A DNA stretch of 64,000 nucleotides from assembly GCA_029215795.1 (NCBI GenBank), contig JARDYH010000004.1, positions 29,640,001-29,704,000 on the forward strand. The letters run 5' to 3'. Below the pieces are notes generated by a model. That model saw only the letters and a list, made by a program, of their open reading frames with translations, did no database searches and was not told where the DNA came from. This stretch comes from Anniella stebbinsi (taxonomy: Eukaryota; Chordata; Lepidosauria; Squamata; Anniellidae). Both the position numbers and the translations under genes were made by a program. Positions 34,131-44,716 of the stretch are shown in pieces. The stretch's first letter is position 1. The number at the start of each line of letters is the position of its first letter.

Positions 34131-34375
34131 AGAGGTGTGGTATAGTGGTTAGAGTGTTGGATTGGGAGTCAGGAGATCTGGGTTCTTGGCCCCACTCGGC
34201 CATGGAAGCTCACTGGGTGACTTTGGGCAAGTCACAGGCTCTCAGCCCAACCTACTTCAAAGGGTTGTTCTTGTTGTTGTTATTGGGAGGATAAAAATAG
34301 AGAGGAGGAGGATTATGTATGCTGCCTTGGGTTCCTCGAGGGAGAAAAAAGGTAGGATATAAATGTTGTTTACTC
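34131..34375 (+). mobile_element. Sauria SINE
   Basis: The tRNA-derived head has box A-like GGTATAGTGGTTAGAG and box B-like GGTTCTTGGCCCC. The middle reads CTCACTGGGTGACTTTGGGC and CTCTCAGCCCAACCTAC, and the body ends CTGCCTTGGGTTCC…GGATATAAATG. The 3' end of Sauria SINEs is related to BovB LINEs, which are thought to mobilise them. (GTT)n expansion lies at about 34265-34282. Confidence 0.9.
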
Positions 34376-36129
34376 ATATATTTATTGTAATGTATTTTAC
34401 TTTTCAAGGGGTGAGCCCTATGTTCAGCTCACCAATGTTTCCTATTTCAAGTGTTTTAATACTAGTCCTTTATTATGTATTTTTAAATTATGTACTACTG
34501 GCGAATAGGCTGTAATAAATTTATATAGTGGATATAAATGTAATAAAATAAAATAAAAAATGCCGGTGGGCAGAGAGGGGATGAGAGGAGACTTGGGAGG
34601 ATGGCTTATGATGTATCTTCAGGCCTCCTCACCCTTTCTGCTCTGACAGATTGCAACCAGATGGCAAAAAGGCCTATCTAGCCAAAATACAGAGTGGGAG
34701 GAGGGTGGAAGTGAAGATAGTTTCCACTGCTCTTGCCACTCTGCCTTGGATGGCCCAAAGCCTCTGAGTTTAAAGGCTTCTGACCATCCCAGTAGGATTG
34801 CGCCTTTACTCAAATTTATCAGCCAATCCAAAGCTCTGTAGGGTCGTACTGGTTCAGTGGAGTTCATACCCATGAAAGAAGCTTTTAGATCTGAGTTTCT
34901 GTGCCTTCAACAGCAGACTACAGGGCCACAAGGTCAGAGTGTAGTGAAGCTTGAGTGCGCAATATTGTATTAATAACTTAATGTTGTTTTTTATCGCATT
35001 TTGGAACATTTGCTACATTTATATTAAATGTATTGACTTTGAACGCTTTAAAAGGAGGTTGTTTTACTTGTTGAAAACTGTCGTGTATAATTATTTTTGT
35101 ATGTACATTTGGGAGAGGAAAAACATCATCATCATAATTTCCTATGGGGATACATCACCATTTTTCAAACAGCTCTGTAATAGTAATGTGTCTTCACACA
35201 TTTCAACAACTAGCAGATGCAACTGATCCTAAGTGCTTCTTTGGCCAAGTCAGTTGTCGTTGAATTCTTGCCCACTTTTCAAGCATGGATTGGCTCGAGA
35301 AAAACCTTCGGCCATGATGCATAAAGATGTGGTTTGGGTCTATTTGATTTTGGTTCTTAGTGGGGTCAGAGTGTATGGTGCTAAACTCAGCATTCAACCC
35401 TCTCAGTATACAACGTTCATGCATCTATTTCATTTAGTTTTAATTGGAGCAGTTTCTCATGCCACCCTATCCACGAATTTGGTTTTGAGTTTCAGGTTAA
35501 CCCTCTGGGCCCTCTCAATCTCAAAGTTAAACACTGAGGAAACTGACAAGTTTCGCATCGCAATGAGCCAAAGCCATGAACGGCACATTATTCCAATGCA
35601 AAACTGTAAATCAGAGCAGGGCTAACTTGAAACTAGGCCAAGTTTTGACTGAAAGGTTCATGAACCTGAAAGAATCTTTTGATGAGGCTGATCTGAGAAT
35701 CTGAGATGAGATGAAACCCAAAACCAATTCAGTTTTGTGGGTTTTATGTCATCTTAGATTTGGCTGCAAATATTTCATCTGGCCGTAGGGATTCATCTAT
35801 GACGGCAGAAACCCAGAATGATTCCTTGATGTCCATAGGACTGTTTGGGATTTACAATGGAGTAATGGGGAATCTTCACTAGAATAACAAAAGGGTTGTT
35901 TATATCCTTTGGCTTCTGCTTTGTTAGATGCAAGAAATAAGTATTTCTTCTGTCTCTTTCAGATGTAGCCTGTTTTCACATTACTCTTACACACACACCA
36001 CCCCCCCCACCCCCACCCCCACACACAAAGGTTTGAGCCCCTCTTATGCCATTTGAACTATGGGTGAATTCATGGGCACAGGATACAACATACAGAAACA
36101 ATATAGTCTCACCAATGTTAATTTTACAT
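34376..36129. other. Unassigned sequence with a retroposon tail
   Basis: GGATATAAATGTAATAAAATAAAATAAAAAA at 34531-34560 is another retroposon tail. The rest, including a 130-codon frame at 35233-35625, shows no recognisable domain. C-rich simple sequence lies at 35997-36026. Confidence 0.4.
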
Positions 36130-37345
36130 TGATGGATCAATTTTAAAAACAACAACGGACTGATGTCCCCGATGTAAAAGCACCTTTGATGGTCTTTTTT
36201 CCCAATTTTTTTTATTGTGAATTTGTGAACAAAACAAAAAAAAATAAAGAAAATTTAAAAAATAGTAATTAGAAAATAAACATATACAGCCACATACTTC
36301 AAAAGCCTCAGTTTCAAATATCACAATTTCTAAGGAAGTAAAAAAGAGGGGGGGGGGGGAAGGTAGCATAAATTACACATAAACGTCCATAAAGGCAGAC
36401 CAAATGTCTGAGTAAATGTCCATTCGTAAATGATGCCTGTATGCCACTCTTTCAAATGTTGCTAATGTTGTTAAGTCTTCAATCCGTTGCATTATAGAGA
36501 GTGTTTTTTTTATCTTTCCAATGTTGTAAAATAATTATTTTGGCAGTCAAAAGGGCGCGAAAAATCCATTTCCATTGACCGCATGTTAGTTACAAAGCAG
36601 CCGGTAAGTAATTTAAAATGACATGTATATTAGAAAATATTAAAGAGCTTTCTAATACAAAATTTATGCGACTGATAATTTCCTCCCAAAAGGCAGCAAC
36701 TATTGGACATTTCCAGACATTTTGAACAAAAGAAGCATTAGGTATGTAACACTTCCAACAATTAGTTGATTTAGGCTGCCTCTACACGAGACGTTTAAAG
36801 CTATTTGAAGTCTCATTAAAAAATTTACCTCTACAAGAGCGGAGCGTAAATCGGGAGTTGAGGCGCTTTATCTCTCCGATTATGCGCATTATCGAATGCG
36901 CGTTAAATAGCGAGTTTTATTTTGCTCCGGCCGTTAAAGCGCATTTTGCCTATGTGAACAAGCGATTCTCCGCATTAACTACTTGTAAAGCGCATTTTAA
37001 ACAACCGGTAAGGCCACCAGTTGTGCGCTCAATTACCTCTTGCGTACAAGCATTTACGATAAAGCGCTTCAGTGATTATGCGCATAATCGGCTAACCAGG
37101 CGTCAAACAGAACCCATCTAGAGGGGGTCTTAGACAAACCTTTATTAAACAGACACTGTGGTGTCCAATATACCCCAAACAGTAAATTTTGCTGGATAAG
37201 ATGTAACCGGAGATCCATTGACATATCTGATATGGATGCCAAAACCATGGTCCATGGTTTTGATAAAACAGGACACTCCAATTCTTGATGGGTTGAGTAC
37301 ACCACAGACTTTACCATTTCCAAAGATTGTGTCATTCAGTCCCAA
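36130..37345 (-). pseudogene. L1-type LINE ORF2 C terminus, minus, split by MITE
   Basis: Reading from 37345 down, the frame gives LRLHLIQQNLLFGVYWTPQ, the region before the L1 C-terminal cysteine motif. After the family M insertion (36774-37129) it resumes with NCWKCYIPNASFVQNVWKCP, the C-x2-C…H/W-x-C block of L1 ORF2. Then come IVAAFWEEI and a basic W-K stretch. Stops appear further on. The 3' UTR ends near the T-rich 36200 region. It is inactive and truncated at 37345. Confidence 0.75.
36774..37129. mobile_element. Family M GCGC-rich MITE, copy 2 (TTA TSD)
   Basis: A 356-bp element with ends GGCTGCCTCTACACGAG and CTAGAGGGGGTC is flanked by TTA at 36771-36773 and 37130-37132. It shares the GCGC-rich interior with copy 1. 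It sits inside the L1 fragment, whose reading resumes on either side, so it is younger than that L1 copy. Confidence 0.9.
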
Positions 37346-37424
37346 AGGACAGCATGAACTTAATTAATCCAACTCACTAGGGGGCGCTGTGGCTTTATCA
37401 TGTGCCATCACACACACACAAAGT

Positions 37425-38046
37425 AAAAAGGACAAAAGAGTACACATATTTGCATAAAATCTGCATGTGCTGATTTGTATGCATAGATGTGGATTTAGAA
37501 AGAATTATTATAATTTAAATAGAAATTCAGTCTATCTCACCATGATGTGGAAGACTGTGACCAAGTTACTTGTGTGCTTTGATGTGCAACTTCTGGCCCA
37601 GCTTTTCCTTCTGAGGGTTAAGAAGCTGCCTTATACTGAGCTACACTGCTGCTCCATCTTGTCTAGTATTGTTAACTGACTGACAGCAGCTGTCCAGAAT
37701 TCCAGGCAGATGTTTTTCCTGCCTTTCCTGAAAATGCTGGGCATCAAACTTGGGACCTTCAGCTTGCAAGGTATGTGCTCTACCATTGAGGTTACAACCA
37801 CTCTCAATTCAATAGAAATAAAAAAAAAATTTGATAGTGGCAAAAACTGTGGCCAAGTGACCTGTGTGCTAGCTCAAGTCTGATGCTCAGGTGCTGATGG
37901 GCAACTTCAAGGCACTTGGGCTTTCCCCTCTTATGATTCTTTATCTTTAAACAGGACTTGGGCAGCCCTTCAAACAGAGGAGGCCTTCATGATAGAGACC
38001 AATACTCTGTAAAGCAGGACAGAGCAATTACAAATGGTCACCCTAG
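37425..38046 (-). mobile_element. Family C, minus strand, two overlapping parts
   Basis: The distal end (37425-37610, GCATAAAATCTGCATGTGCTGATTTG, then AATTTAAATAGAAATTC) is followed by a SINE. A second stretch (37807-38046) repeats the AATAGAAAT…GACCTGTGTGC portion before running to TAAACAGGACTTGGGCAGCCCTTCAAACAGAGG. The repeated portion means either two copies or a local duplication around the SINE. Confidence 0.7.
37611..37806 (-). mobile_element. tRNA-Ala-like SINE with CR1-like tail, minus
   Basis: On the minus strand the head at 37806-37740 reads like a tRNA gene, with CTCAATGGTAGAGCACATACC (box A region) and GAAGGTCCCAAGTTTGATGCC (box B). The 3' end (about 37655-37611) is the complement of GCTGCCTTATACTGAG…GTCTAGTATTG. 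This resembles the GACTAGATGGACC…GTCTGA…CAGTA end of CR1 elements, suggesting CR1-driven mobilisation. Other copies lie at 47869 and 56018. Confidence 0.75.
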
Positions 38047-38123
38047 CTCAGACCTCCTTTGCCCATCTTCCACTTGAGAAGAGCCACAACTGACAGTTGG
38101 CAGTTTTGTAGTTGAGACTATAA

Positions 38124-38545
38124 TAGGGTGACCAACTGTCAGGATTTCCCCGGATTTGTCCTGGTTTTTGTTCCATCCTGGGTGTCAGGGGGGATTTTCT
38201 GTCATTTTCTACAATGTCCTGGAAAGACACACTTTCCCCTTGAAGGCTGCCATTAGCATGGTGGGAGGGAATGATGTGCTTTCTGGAGGTGGGTCATTTC
38301 CCTCCCGCTGCTCCAATCAGGGCCTTAAAGGGGAAAGTGTGTCTTTCCTGGACATTATAGAAAAGGCCCCAATTGGAGCAGTGGGGGGCAGGAATGACAC
38401 ACTTTCCCCTCCTCCACTCCAGGGCCTTTAAGGTGGCAAGGGGGGGCATGATGCACTTCCCAGAGGCCCTGGAAAGCCACTTTCCCACCCCACCCCACCC
38501 CCACAGGGTGTCCTCTTTTTTGGTTTGCCAAATATGGTCACCCTA
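38124..38545. mobile_element. Family B hAT-like MITE, copy 2, perfect 8-bp TSD
   Basis: The 422-bp element starts TAGGGTGACCAACTG and ends TATGGTCACCCTA. The flanking octamers GACTATAA at 38116-38123 and 38546-38553 are identical. This proves the termini and supports hAT. The interior contains two partly inverted segments with ACACACTTTCCCCTT and GGGGAAAGTGTGTC. It is non-coding. Confidence 0.95.
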
Positions 38546-38702
38546 GACTATAACATTCCAACTTCATGACCCAACCCACAAGCCACATTTTACAATGCAG
38601 TGAATACAAAATATCATTTTCAGTAGACCTGAACATTTGGAGTGAGTGCTATGAATTCCCTGTATCCATATTTCAACTCACCATGTCCTGCAAAACAGAT
38701 AA

Positions 38703-38836
38703 ATGGTGCGATCCTATGGAGAAAAATTCTATCCAGAAAAAGGTCCTACAACTCCTAGCATTCCCCAGACAGACTGCTGGGAGTTGTAGGACCTTTTTCT
38801 GGATAGGATTTTCCTCTATAGGATTGCACCATTAAT
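38703..38836. mobile_element. Family H hairpin MITE, copy 2
   Basis: AATGGTGCGATCCTAT and the complement AATGGTGCAATCCTAT are terminal repeats. Further inside, AAAAAGGTCCTACAACTCC pairs with GGAGTTGTAGGACCTTTTT. The copy is a complete foldback. Confidence 0.9.
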
Positions 38837-40037
38837 CAGGAAATACTTGGATGGTCCTCTCCATACTACTTACAATCCTGCTTCAGCGTATCAGGCACTA
38901 CTGAAGAATGCAAATTCTCTGGCTCCCTCCTGCACACCTGCTCTGACTACAGTATTGATTTCTCTACTGTACTTCCAGCAGGCTTGGAGGAGGATTACAT
39001 TATTTTTCAGGTCCTGGGCATGTTTATCCATGTCAGTGTTTATTTACTCCTTAGACATGTTATTATACCATGTGGTATCTATATTAATAAACAAACAAAC
39101 AAACAAATTTGCTGTGGGTTTTCATTTCTACAGCCCATCTGTTTTTTTAAAAAAATGTGTTTTTAAAAACTTGAGGTGAGGTGGAAGATGACTTTGAGAT
39201 TGCTATTGGCTAGCACTCTGGCCAGCCAGCCAGGGAGCTGGAACAAAGGTGACTTCATGATTGTCACAAGGGCTAGCCAATGAACACTTGAAACAAAAGG
39301 AACCACTCTTAGGGGCGATTCACTTTGAACGTTGGTACATCTGTCCTAAATGGGAATCCATAGCAGGCACACCAGATAAGGTATGTCTTGGACGTTAGAT
39401 TCAAATTACTTCCATAGCAGGAATAGTAGGCACTGTGTTTATATGAAACAAATTATCATGAAACTCTCCATTAATTGTAAAGATGACTCCATTATAGAGG
39501 TTTGAAGGAAGAGAACCAGCATGCTTCATCTTCAGAAGCAAAAAGTAAAAAAGCTGAAAACTTTTATATTTGTACAACTACCAGTAGATGGTGAAGTCTT
39601 TGGTTTCCCCCATGATTTCATAAATGTTATTGCAACTGTATTTGTGCAGAGCTTCACGTATAGGAGCAGCCAGCCAAGTGAATCTGTGAGTGGGCTTTGG
39701 CTCAAGACCAGCTCTTTTGCAAGGTTGCCACATGGTTGGTTTTTGATCCACTTCCCATGTCCTATTTATTTTTCATAGTCTGTTCCTTGTGTTTTGTTTT
39801 AAATGTGACCACCCTACAACTGTTAGTCCTTTTTCTAATTTTGATTAAGAAAACAAGAGACTATAGTAACTTTGTTGATATTGGAGAGCAGTTTTTGGCC
39901 ATGAACAAGCCCGGCATCAGCGTCATCATCTTTGGACAGCTGTTGAGCGCCCAACAGCACTGTTGACATTGCTGCCCCAGGCTGTCTTTTACAATGCTCT
40001 GATGAGCACCAGCCAGGTGCCATTGTAATGGACCAGA
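38837..40037. other. Unassigned; short (CAAA)n
   Basis: (CAAA)n at 39089-39107. No gene or defined mobile element is recognised. Confidence 0.4.
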
Positions 40038-40894
40038 TAGGGTGACCAGATTTTGGAAACCAAAATCCAGGTCCAAAATGGCTGCCCAAAGGGGGCGTGC
40101 AGCGCCCACAAGATTGTGTTGGGACTTCAAGTCCCATCATCCCCAGCAACATGCCCAAACTGCCCCAGTTGGTGTTGGACTACAACTCCCATCATCCTTG
40201 GGGATGATGGTATCTGGAGCCCTACGCCATCTTTTAGAGCGGGGCATCAGGCTGCCCAAGGAGCAAAAAGCTTCCACCCCAGCGCTCGCTCGCTCGCTCC
40301 CCCTCCTCCCTGTTCAAAGCACCGGGTGCCAAGCCCCTTGCGGGCGACACTCACCTGGGCTCATGTCGCTCACTCATGCCGCCGCTGCTGCCCCACGTCG
40401 CCTCGCAGGGGGAAGTGAGGGCGCCCAGCTCAGGCTCTTCCTCCAGGCCGAGCTGAGCAGTTTTTAGTCCTGCGCCGTTGCTCTGGCCTAGAAGAAGCCC
40501 CGGATCGCCTGGGGGAGGTGCTGGAGGAAGTTTGCTGAGGAGGGGCTACAGTCTGCCTCGCCCACCCAGGGGGAAGTTTCCTCGATGCCGCCCCAAGTGC
40601 GCCGGCTCCAGGGCTGGTTTGGGGGGGGACAATGGGACACCTGAGCTGGGCACCCTCACTTACTCCTGCGAGGCGACGAGGGGCAGCAGCGGCAGTGCGA
40701 GCGAGCGACATGAGCCCTGGTGAGTGTTGCCTGCAAGGGGCTTGGCGCAGCAGTGCTTTGAACAGGGAGGAGGGGGAGTGCTCCAGATCCAGCCAACCGT
40801 TTCCCCGGAGGTTTGCCCCCAGGGCCCAGTCGGCCCGGATTGCCCCAGTTTTCCTGGTTAGGACCGGGAAACTCCTGGCGATCTGGTCACCCTG
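40038..40894. mobile_element. Family K 857-bp hAT-like hairpin element
   Basis: It starts TAGGGTGACCAGATTTTGG and ends GATCTGGTCACCCTG. Flanks GGACCAGA (40030-40037) and GGCCCAGA (40895-40902) match at 7 of 8. Long inverted arms lie at about 40300-40434 and 40640-40778 (CCCTCCTCCCTGTTCAAAGC with GCAGTGCTTTGAACAGGGAGG). Each arm carries an outward consensus splice donor: CTCACCTGGG at 40350 (minus) and CTGGTGAGTG at 40717 (plus). A secondary ACTACAACTCCCATC hairpin lies at 40110-40215. There is no transposase. It is CpG-rich. Confidence 0.88.
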
Positions 40895-41208
40895 GGCCCA
40901 GAATGCTCAGCGGAAACGCTGTGCTATTGTGAAGTATGATGAGCAATTACAGTAATAGTCCCCCAGCATTCATTGGAATAACAGCAGCACTGGCATCATA
41001 ATCAGAAAAGGGACCATTGGTCAACATGAAGGGGTTGATAGGGGGAGGGCATGCTGAGGGGGGAAAACCCTGCAACTAGCCTTGGTTATGAATCTGGCCT
41101 GTTCCTTTACCCTTGCTCTCATAACAGACAGTGCAGTTCAGGACACCAGCAAAAGCTGGTTCAATTGTTTTCAACAGGACTTATTACAACTAACTCGAGG
41201 TGGATTGG

Positions 41209-41720
41209 GGCCTTTCTACACCTAAGGGTGTAGAGGGAGGGCCTTGGGGTGATCCTGGACTTACTGGCTTCCAGGATCATCACCCAGTTTCTACATAGGA
41301 AGCGCAATGTCCCGGAAATAAACAGGATGTCACGCCCACCATTTTTTTAAAAAACGGAGCTGGGAATGCACTTGCGCTCCAGCAAAAAAGTACGTTTTTA
41401 AACAACAACAACAAAAAACCTCCGCTCCCGCTCCCCCCACCCTTGATGTCTCTGGATGCCCCCCCAGACCGGCTCCTTCCCTCTGCTGACTCCTGCTATT
41501 GGCGAGGAGGAGGGCAGAAGCCAGGATGGGTGCCCACACCGCCCGTGGTCCTTGGGATCATCCCAGGACCACTCAAAGAATGGGGTTTTCCCAGGGTTTC
41601 TTCATCCCTGGGAAAAACGTGCCCATCCCCCCTGCCCCCGGGAGTCCCTGTGCATCATTAGGACACACAGGGAGCAGCCTGGGACAACGCCGGGGGAAAA
41701 GGCAGGTGTAGAAATGGCTG
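41209..41720. mobile_element. MITE with GGCC..TTTCTACACC termini, copy 1
   Basis: GGCCTTTCTACACCTAAG at the left and the complement AGCCATTTCTACACCTGCC at the right are inverted. The GC-rich interior has partial inverted repeats (CCTTGGGATCATCCCAGGACC; AATGGGGTTTTCCCAGGG). The same family recurs at 62877-63422. No duplication was identified. Confidence 0.75.
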
Positions 41721-42310
41721 ATATCTAACTCCCATTAGTAAGCACTAACCTAAATCTGAGAGGGGAAGCCATGTTTGTTTGTTCATGTATCTGACCCATT
41801 CACGTACCAAAGGAAGAATGGGTAGGCAGGCAACGTTTGCAACAAAAGGCGCAGACTGGTAGAGAAGCTGAGCTCTCCCCACCTTACCTCCCTTCCTTTG
41901 TTCATTCACTTTTCTCCTTACCTACCTTCAATACCAAGAGTGAGTCCGGCTGGGGAGAAAACTGGCTGAAGTGATGGAGCACAACAAGTAGGGTGCCATG
42001 TATTCACTGCCCCCCAAAGAGGAAACACATCACTTAAAAAGAGGACAAAAGAGGAAGCAGAGTTGCATAAAATTTGCACATGCTAATTTCTACAGTAGAA
42101 GGAAGTTTAGGAATCATTACTTAGGGTTAGGCTGACCAGACCCCCCGGGGTTTCCCGGTCCTAAATGGGAAAAATGGGCCAAACCGGGCCGACCGGGCTC
42201 CAGGGGGCAACCTCCGGGAAACAGCTCATTCTCCTCCCGCGAGGTGGGGCGGGCAGCCTGTGCGGGGCGGGCAGCGGCGCGAGGCACTTACCTGCTGGGA
42301 CGTCTGCTTC

Positions 42311-43413
42311 TGTTAGGTGTCAGATACTTCGTAGACAATTCACAGGGCTGGCCCTGTGAATTGTGGACTGAAGACTTGGCAATTTGTCATGAGAAAATGT
42401 ATCTCTGCTTCTCTGGTATGTGCTTATCTCAAATGGTAGGCCGAAGGCCTTGAACGTTCTCTGGGAATTAAACTATGCTTTGCAAAGGTGGGGGCTATCT
42501 TCCTCACACTGTGGCGTCATCAGAAGAGGTTGAACCGTGCCGCCCTGTTGGTACGTGAGTTTAGATTACAGGCCTGAAGCCCTGTCTATCAAAGTAGCTT
42601 AGAATTTGCCCAGCCTCCACACTATATTGCCTTGGTCCTGAGAGTAATTCCGTTGCTAGGAATTATCTCGTCTATCCTCTTGCTGCTCTGCTACTGCTGT
42701 GAGTTACTATTCTGATTTGGAATTGTGAGATGCACTCTATACATGTTCTGTTAATGTTTGGACTTGTTACTTCTAACGAACTCTGCTATGAAAAGTGCAC
42801 TGTGGCTTTTCATAGATTTGGACTTGAGATTACTGTTCTGGATTCGTGTTCTATAGCTTGCTGTCTCCCTCCATGGAGCCAAAGTTACGGGCAGAGGGAG
42901 GCAGAAGCTGATCGTTGCTGTTCTGAAACTCGTGTGTGTGTGAGACCTGTGAGAGGACCTTCCTCAGAGCTAAAGCTACGTGAATTGGGAAGGCTCCCTA
43001 GGTCGAAGAGGTTCATTTCCTGGCTTCTGGCTTCCGTGGTCAGCTCAGCGTTCCCTGACAGGCTGAGTGAAGATTTAGTTGCCAGTTGACCGTTATACTA
43101 CTGTTAGGAGGCCTAATCCTAGAGTCTCTCTATGTTCCAGAGGATTCCAGTGCAGCGTGGCCGCTCCTGCCCTCTAAGGACTAGAGTTAATCTCTAAATG
43201 TCAGTCCCTGAGTGAGTGCTGTTCTCATTAAGCCGTTCTACCTGAAAGCTGTGTGGTCCGTCTTCAGCTTCAAGTGTGTGTTTGCAGAAATGAAACCGTT
43301 ATGCTTTGAATCTCCGTGTGATTACAATAAAAGAAATCTCACTGTTATTGTTGTGTATCAGTGTACCTGAAGTCGTGAGCAAGAACTTTAGAGAGTTAGC
43401 CAGAGTCACGACA
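42311..43413 (+). mobile_element. Solo LTR, 1103 bp, with 5-bp TSD
   Basis: It starts TGTTAGGTGTC and ends GTCACGACA, with TG…CA ends. It is flanked by GCTTC at 42306-42310 and 43414-43418. A polyadenylation signal AATAAA lies at 43326-43331, about 85 bp before the end, as expected for an R/U5 region. No internal retroviral or gypsy coding sequence follows, so this is a solo LTR left by LTR-LTR recombination. The 5-bp duplication fits several LTR classes, so I do not assign one. It lies in the left arm of the family E palindrome, whose right arm shows the uninterrupted target. Confidence 0.88.
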
Positions 43414-43574
43414 GCTTCCCTTCAGTGCTCGGAATCTACTGAGAAACAGGCTTCGCGGCCTGTCCCTCAGTAGCACGCCGGGTGATAATGTCATCACCTG
43501 GTGCGGTACTGAGAGACAGGCCAGGAAGCCTGTTTCTCAGTAGATTCCGAGCACTGGAGGGAAGCAGACGCCCC

Positions 43575-43695
43575 AGCCGGTAAGGAGCGCGGGGCGGGCG
43601 GCGCGGGGCGGGCGGGCGGGCAGTGCGGGGCGGAGGGGCGGCGCGGGGGGGAGGCGGGGGGCTGCGCGGGGGGGGGCTGCGCGGGGGGGGTCCGG
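43575..43695 (+). repeat. G-rich tract with quadruplex potential
   Basis: Many runs of 3-9 G lie close together (GGGGCGGGCGG, GGGCGGGCGGGCGGGC, GCGGGGGGG), ending just before GTCCGGGATTTTGATCC. This is part of family E. Confidence 0.85.
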
Positions 43696-43899
43696 GATTT
43701 TGATCCTCAAAATCTGGTCACCCTACTATAATGTAGACAGACATACAATACAGCTCAACAATTGATTGCAAAGGAGTTAAGGAACAAATAGTAAATAACA
43801 TTTAATACAAATTCCAGAATACAAATAGCACTTTCTATACACATTCAACAATACATCTCACCACAATGGCAAAGACACTGACCAGATAATCTGTCTCTC

Positions 43900-44195
43900 T
43901 AGGATGACCATATGGAAAGGAGGACGTTGGGCTCCTGTATCTTTAACAATTGCATAAAAAAGGGAATTTCAGCAGGTATCATTGGTATGCATGCAGCACT
44001 TGGTGAAGCTCCCTCTTCATCACCCTCTTGAACAGATACAAAAGAGGGCAGGGCTCCTGCAGCTTTAACTGTAGTGATGAAGAGGGAATTTCACCAGGTG
44101 CTGCATACATACAAACAACACCTGCTGAAATTCCCTTTTCAATACAACTGTTAAAGGTACAGGAGTCCTGTCCTCCTTTCCATATGGTCACCTTA
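43900..44195. mobile_element. Family A foldback hAT-like MITE, copy 2
   Basis: TAGGATGACCATATGGAAAGG and the right end CCTTTCCATATGGTCACCTTA are inverted. Flanks TGTCTCTC and TGTCTACC agree at 6 of 8 positions. The internal layout matches copy 1 (AGCAGGTATCATTGGTATGCATGCAG, then TTCACCAGGTGCTGCATAC). It is inserted in family C sequence. Confidence 0.88.
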
Positions 44196-44716
44196 TGTCT
44201 ACCTGCTGTCCAGGTTGATGAGCAACTTCAAAGCCTCTGCTCCTGGCCTAGACAACCCTTCAAAAAGAGGACATGTTCAAATAGAGGATTATCCCCCATC
44301 AGTCCTACAAAAAGAGGACAGTCCTCTTTAATATAGGACACATGGCCACCTTGCATGAGGTAAGGAGAGAAAAGGTGAAGAGTTCAGCTCCCCAAACCTG
44401 TGTGCAACTTTTGTTGCAAAAATGAGACCTCATTCCACCACGCCCATTGCTTTCTACATGAATGGGGCAGCAGAAACACAAATTAACAAACATGGCTGCT
44501 TGTCTAGTTTGTCCCTCTTATTGTTGTATGGCTGAATATGGGAATGCTGAAACTCAGACGAGAACTGGGTTGACCTTCAGGAAGGGATGAGTCAGAAGTC
44601 ATGGCCTGGAATGTAAGGTCAAAGCTGTGGAAGGTTGTTCCCATCCTTCTGCTGTGCTGAGACAGTAAGCCTAGTAGTAGTAGGGTGCTGAAGCTCCAGA
44701 GGAAATGAGTCTGGTT

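Larger units (their letters stand above)
42128..43725. mobile_element. Family E hairpin element carrying a solo LTR
   Basis: It starts TAGGCTGACCAGACCCC and ends AAAATCTGGTCACCCTA. Without the 1103-bp LTR and its duplicated GCTTC it would be about 490 bp. Most of that is one palindrome, with arms 42284-42310 plus 43419-43480 on one side and about 43499-43590 on the other, and centre GGTGATAATGTCATCACC at 43481-43498. Outer edges carry CTTACC (42287) and GGTAAG (43579). No flanking 8-bp duplication is visible. A strongly G-rich tract (43585-43690) fills the right side. Confidence 0.8.
41987..44345 (-). mobile_element. Family C copy split by two nested transposons
   Basis: Left part 41987-42127 (AAAGAGGACAAAAGAGG, GCATAAAATTTGCACATGC) is the distal end of family C on the minus strand. 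Middle part 43726-43899 holds AATACAGCTCA…ACATCTCACCACAATGGC. Right part 44196-44345 carries GAGCAACTTCAAAGCC and ACAACCCTTCAAAAAGAGG, ending GGACACATGGCCACC. Elements E (42128-43725) and A (43900-44195) separate the parts. Joined, they give a normal family C order. Confidence 0.75.

Noticed and set aside
37740..37806. tRNA-Ala gene on the minus strand
   Set aside because: The cloverleaf is decayed and it continues into a SINE body with a CR1-like tail, so it is a SINE head.
40042..40467. 141-codon open frame at the start of family K
   Set aside because: It lies within the palindromic non-autonomous element and does not resemble a transposase.
42121..42131. TTAGGGTTAGG telomere-like motif
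   Set aside because: Less than two units. It is explained by the family E terminus TAGGCTGACC joined to flanking sequence.
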